In this document: piece by piece, positions 6,431-7,031 of the stretch | Numbering within the stretch: the first letter of the stretch is position 1 | Layout of the letters: each line of letters opens with the position of its first letter | From: an uncultured Saprospiraceae bacterium | Lineage (GTDB): Bacteria; Bacteroidota; Bacteroidia; Chitinophagales; Saprospiraceae | Length of the DNA stretch: 7,031 bases | NCBI GenBank assembly: GCA_937942405.1 | Contig: CALDEN010000047.1 | Span: 1 to 7,031, forward strand | Direction of reading: 5' to 3' | The notes under the pieces: generated by a model | The model's database searches: none | What the model was told of the DNA's origin: nothing | The model's input: only the letters and a program-made list of their open reading frames with translations | Made by a program: the position numbers and the translations under genes

Positions 6431-7031
6431 ATGTATGATATAATACTTGCTTTCCTTACTTCTTTTGTGCTGACTTTTTTGGCCATTCCTTCAATTATTA
6501 GTGTGGCTATCAAAAAACGTCTCATGGACGAGCCAGGTGATCGACACTCACACACTGTGAGTACACCATCATTAGGAGGTATAGGGATTTTTGCCGGGAC
6601 GATATTTTCCATCATAATGTGGACACCTTTTAAGTATTTTGGTGATCTGCAATATATCCTTTGTTCGTTTATCATCATTTTCTTGATAGGGGCCAAGGAT
6701 GATATCGATCCGATGTCGCCATCTAAGAAGTTTGCAGGACAGATTTTTGCCGCACTAATCCTGATTTTTAAGGCCAAAGTAATACTTACGAGCTTTCAGG
6801 GTATTCTTGGAATTTACGAGATTCCGTATTTATTAAGTATTGCTCTTACTTTATTGACGATTTTGGTGATTATCAATGCCTTTAATTTAATCGATGGAAT
6901 AAATGGTCTTTCTGGAAGTTTAGGAATATTGATATCTGTAGTCTTAGGAGTATGGTTTTATCAGATAGATCATATAGAAATCGCCATAGTCGCATTTTCA
7001 CTCTCTGGATCGATACTCGCATTTTTAAAAT
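6431..7031 (+). CDS. MraY/WecA/TagO-family undecaprenyl-phosphate sugar-1-phosphate transferase, N-terminal part (3' end outside window)
   Basis: I translated this frame directly: it runs open from the ATG at 6431 to the window edge, 200 codons without a stop. Enzymes of this family move a sugar-1-phosphate, commonly GlcNAc-1-phosphate, from a UDP-sugar to undecaprenyl phosphate at the inner membrane and so start glycan synthesis. Visible signatures are an N-terminal membrane helix (about 4-25), EPGDRHSHTVSTPSLGG (34-50) with the usual R-H and P-x-x-GG, the catalytic/metal Asp pair D90-D91 in GAKDDID, and NAFNLIDGINGL (149-160) with D155. Several further membrane helices are evident. The PSLGG and NAFNLIDG style favours WecA/TagO over MraY. 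Where E. coli WecA has DGID, this protein has DGIN. Full-length relatives have about 350-380 residues, so the C-terminal part lies off the edge. The frame is open further upstream, but the ATG sits right before the first helix. Confidence 0.9.
   Translation, partial: MYDIILAFLTSFVLTFLAIPSIISVAIKKRLMDEPGDRHSHTVSTPSLGGIGIFAGTIFSIIMWTPFKYFGDLQYILCSFIIIFLIGAKDDIDPMSPSKKFAGQIFAALILIFKAKVILTSFQGILGIYEIPYLLSIALTLLTILVIINAFNLIDGINGLSGSLGILISVVLGVWFYQIDHIEIAIVAFSLSGSILAFLK

Noticed and set aside
6400..6777. 125-codon - strand frame upstream of uppS
   Set aside because: It is antisense to the WecA-like gene, whose family motifs are clear on the + strand; a shadow frame.
1..7031. Signs of mobile DNA, CRISPR, tRNA/rRNA genes, defence or toxin-antitoxin systems
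   Set aside because: No transposase-like frame, no repeat array, no recombination-site-like repeat and no abrupt change in base composition was seen by eye; every sizeable frame is a household envelope gene or a member of a known family.

Overview
This window reads as a conserved housekeeping stretch from a member of the Bacteroidota. The evidence is a uppS-bamA-ompH cluster of the type found in that phylum, a DUF4286 gene (a family I know mainly from Bacteroidota), two TAnnTTTG-type promoter elements, and moderate-to-low GC judged by eye. The class is less certain; something like Saprospiria or Flavobacteriia is an inference only. I see no IS element, phage gene, CRISPR array, tRNA, rRNA or toxin-antitoxin pair.

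Left block (1-2214, + strand): three tightly packed genes, very likely one operon. They are the C-terminal part of a tetratricopeptide-repeat protein (cut by the left edge), a 105-residue DUF4286 protein starting 3 bases later, and an intramembrane site-2 zinc metalloprotease (peptidase M50) with a C-terminal CBS-like pair. The protease ATG directly abuts the preceding stop codon. The block ends at a probable bidirectional terminator near 2217-2252.

Middle block (2243-6289, - strand): read in the direction of transcription, uppS (undecaprenyl diphosphate synthase), bamA (outer-membrane insertase with five POTRA domains and a barrel), and ompH/skp (periplasmic chaperone). This is an envelope-biogenesis operon. 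UppS makes the C55 lipid carrier for wall and glycan precursors, while OmpH and BamA carry and insert outer-membrane proteins. A promoter-like -7 box lies before uppS and another directly before ompH, so ompH may also be transcribed separately.

Right block (6431-7031, + strand): the N-terminal 200 codons of a WecA/TagO/MraY-family polyprenyl-phosphate sugar-1-phosphate transferase, cut by the right edge and divergent from uppS across 141 bases. Its expected lipid substrate is derived from the UppS product.

Nothing here makes a strong case for a new biological system. The least understood part is the TPR / DUF4286 / site-2-protease operon.
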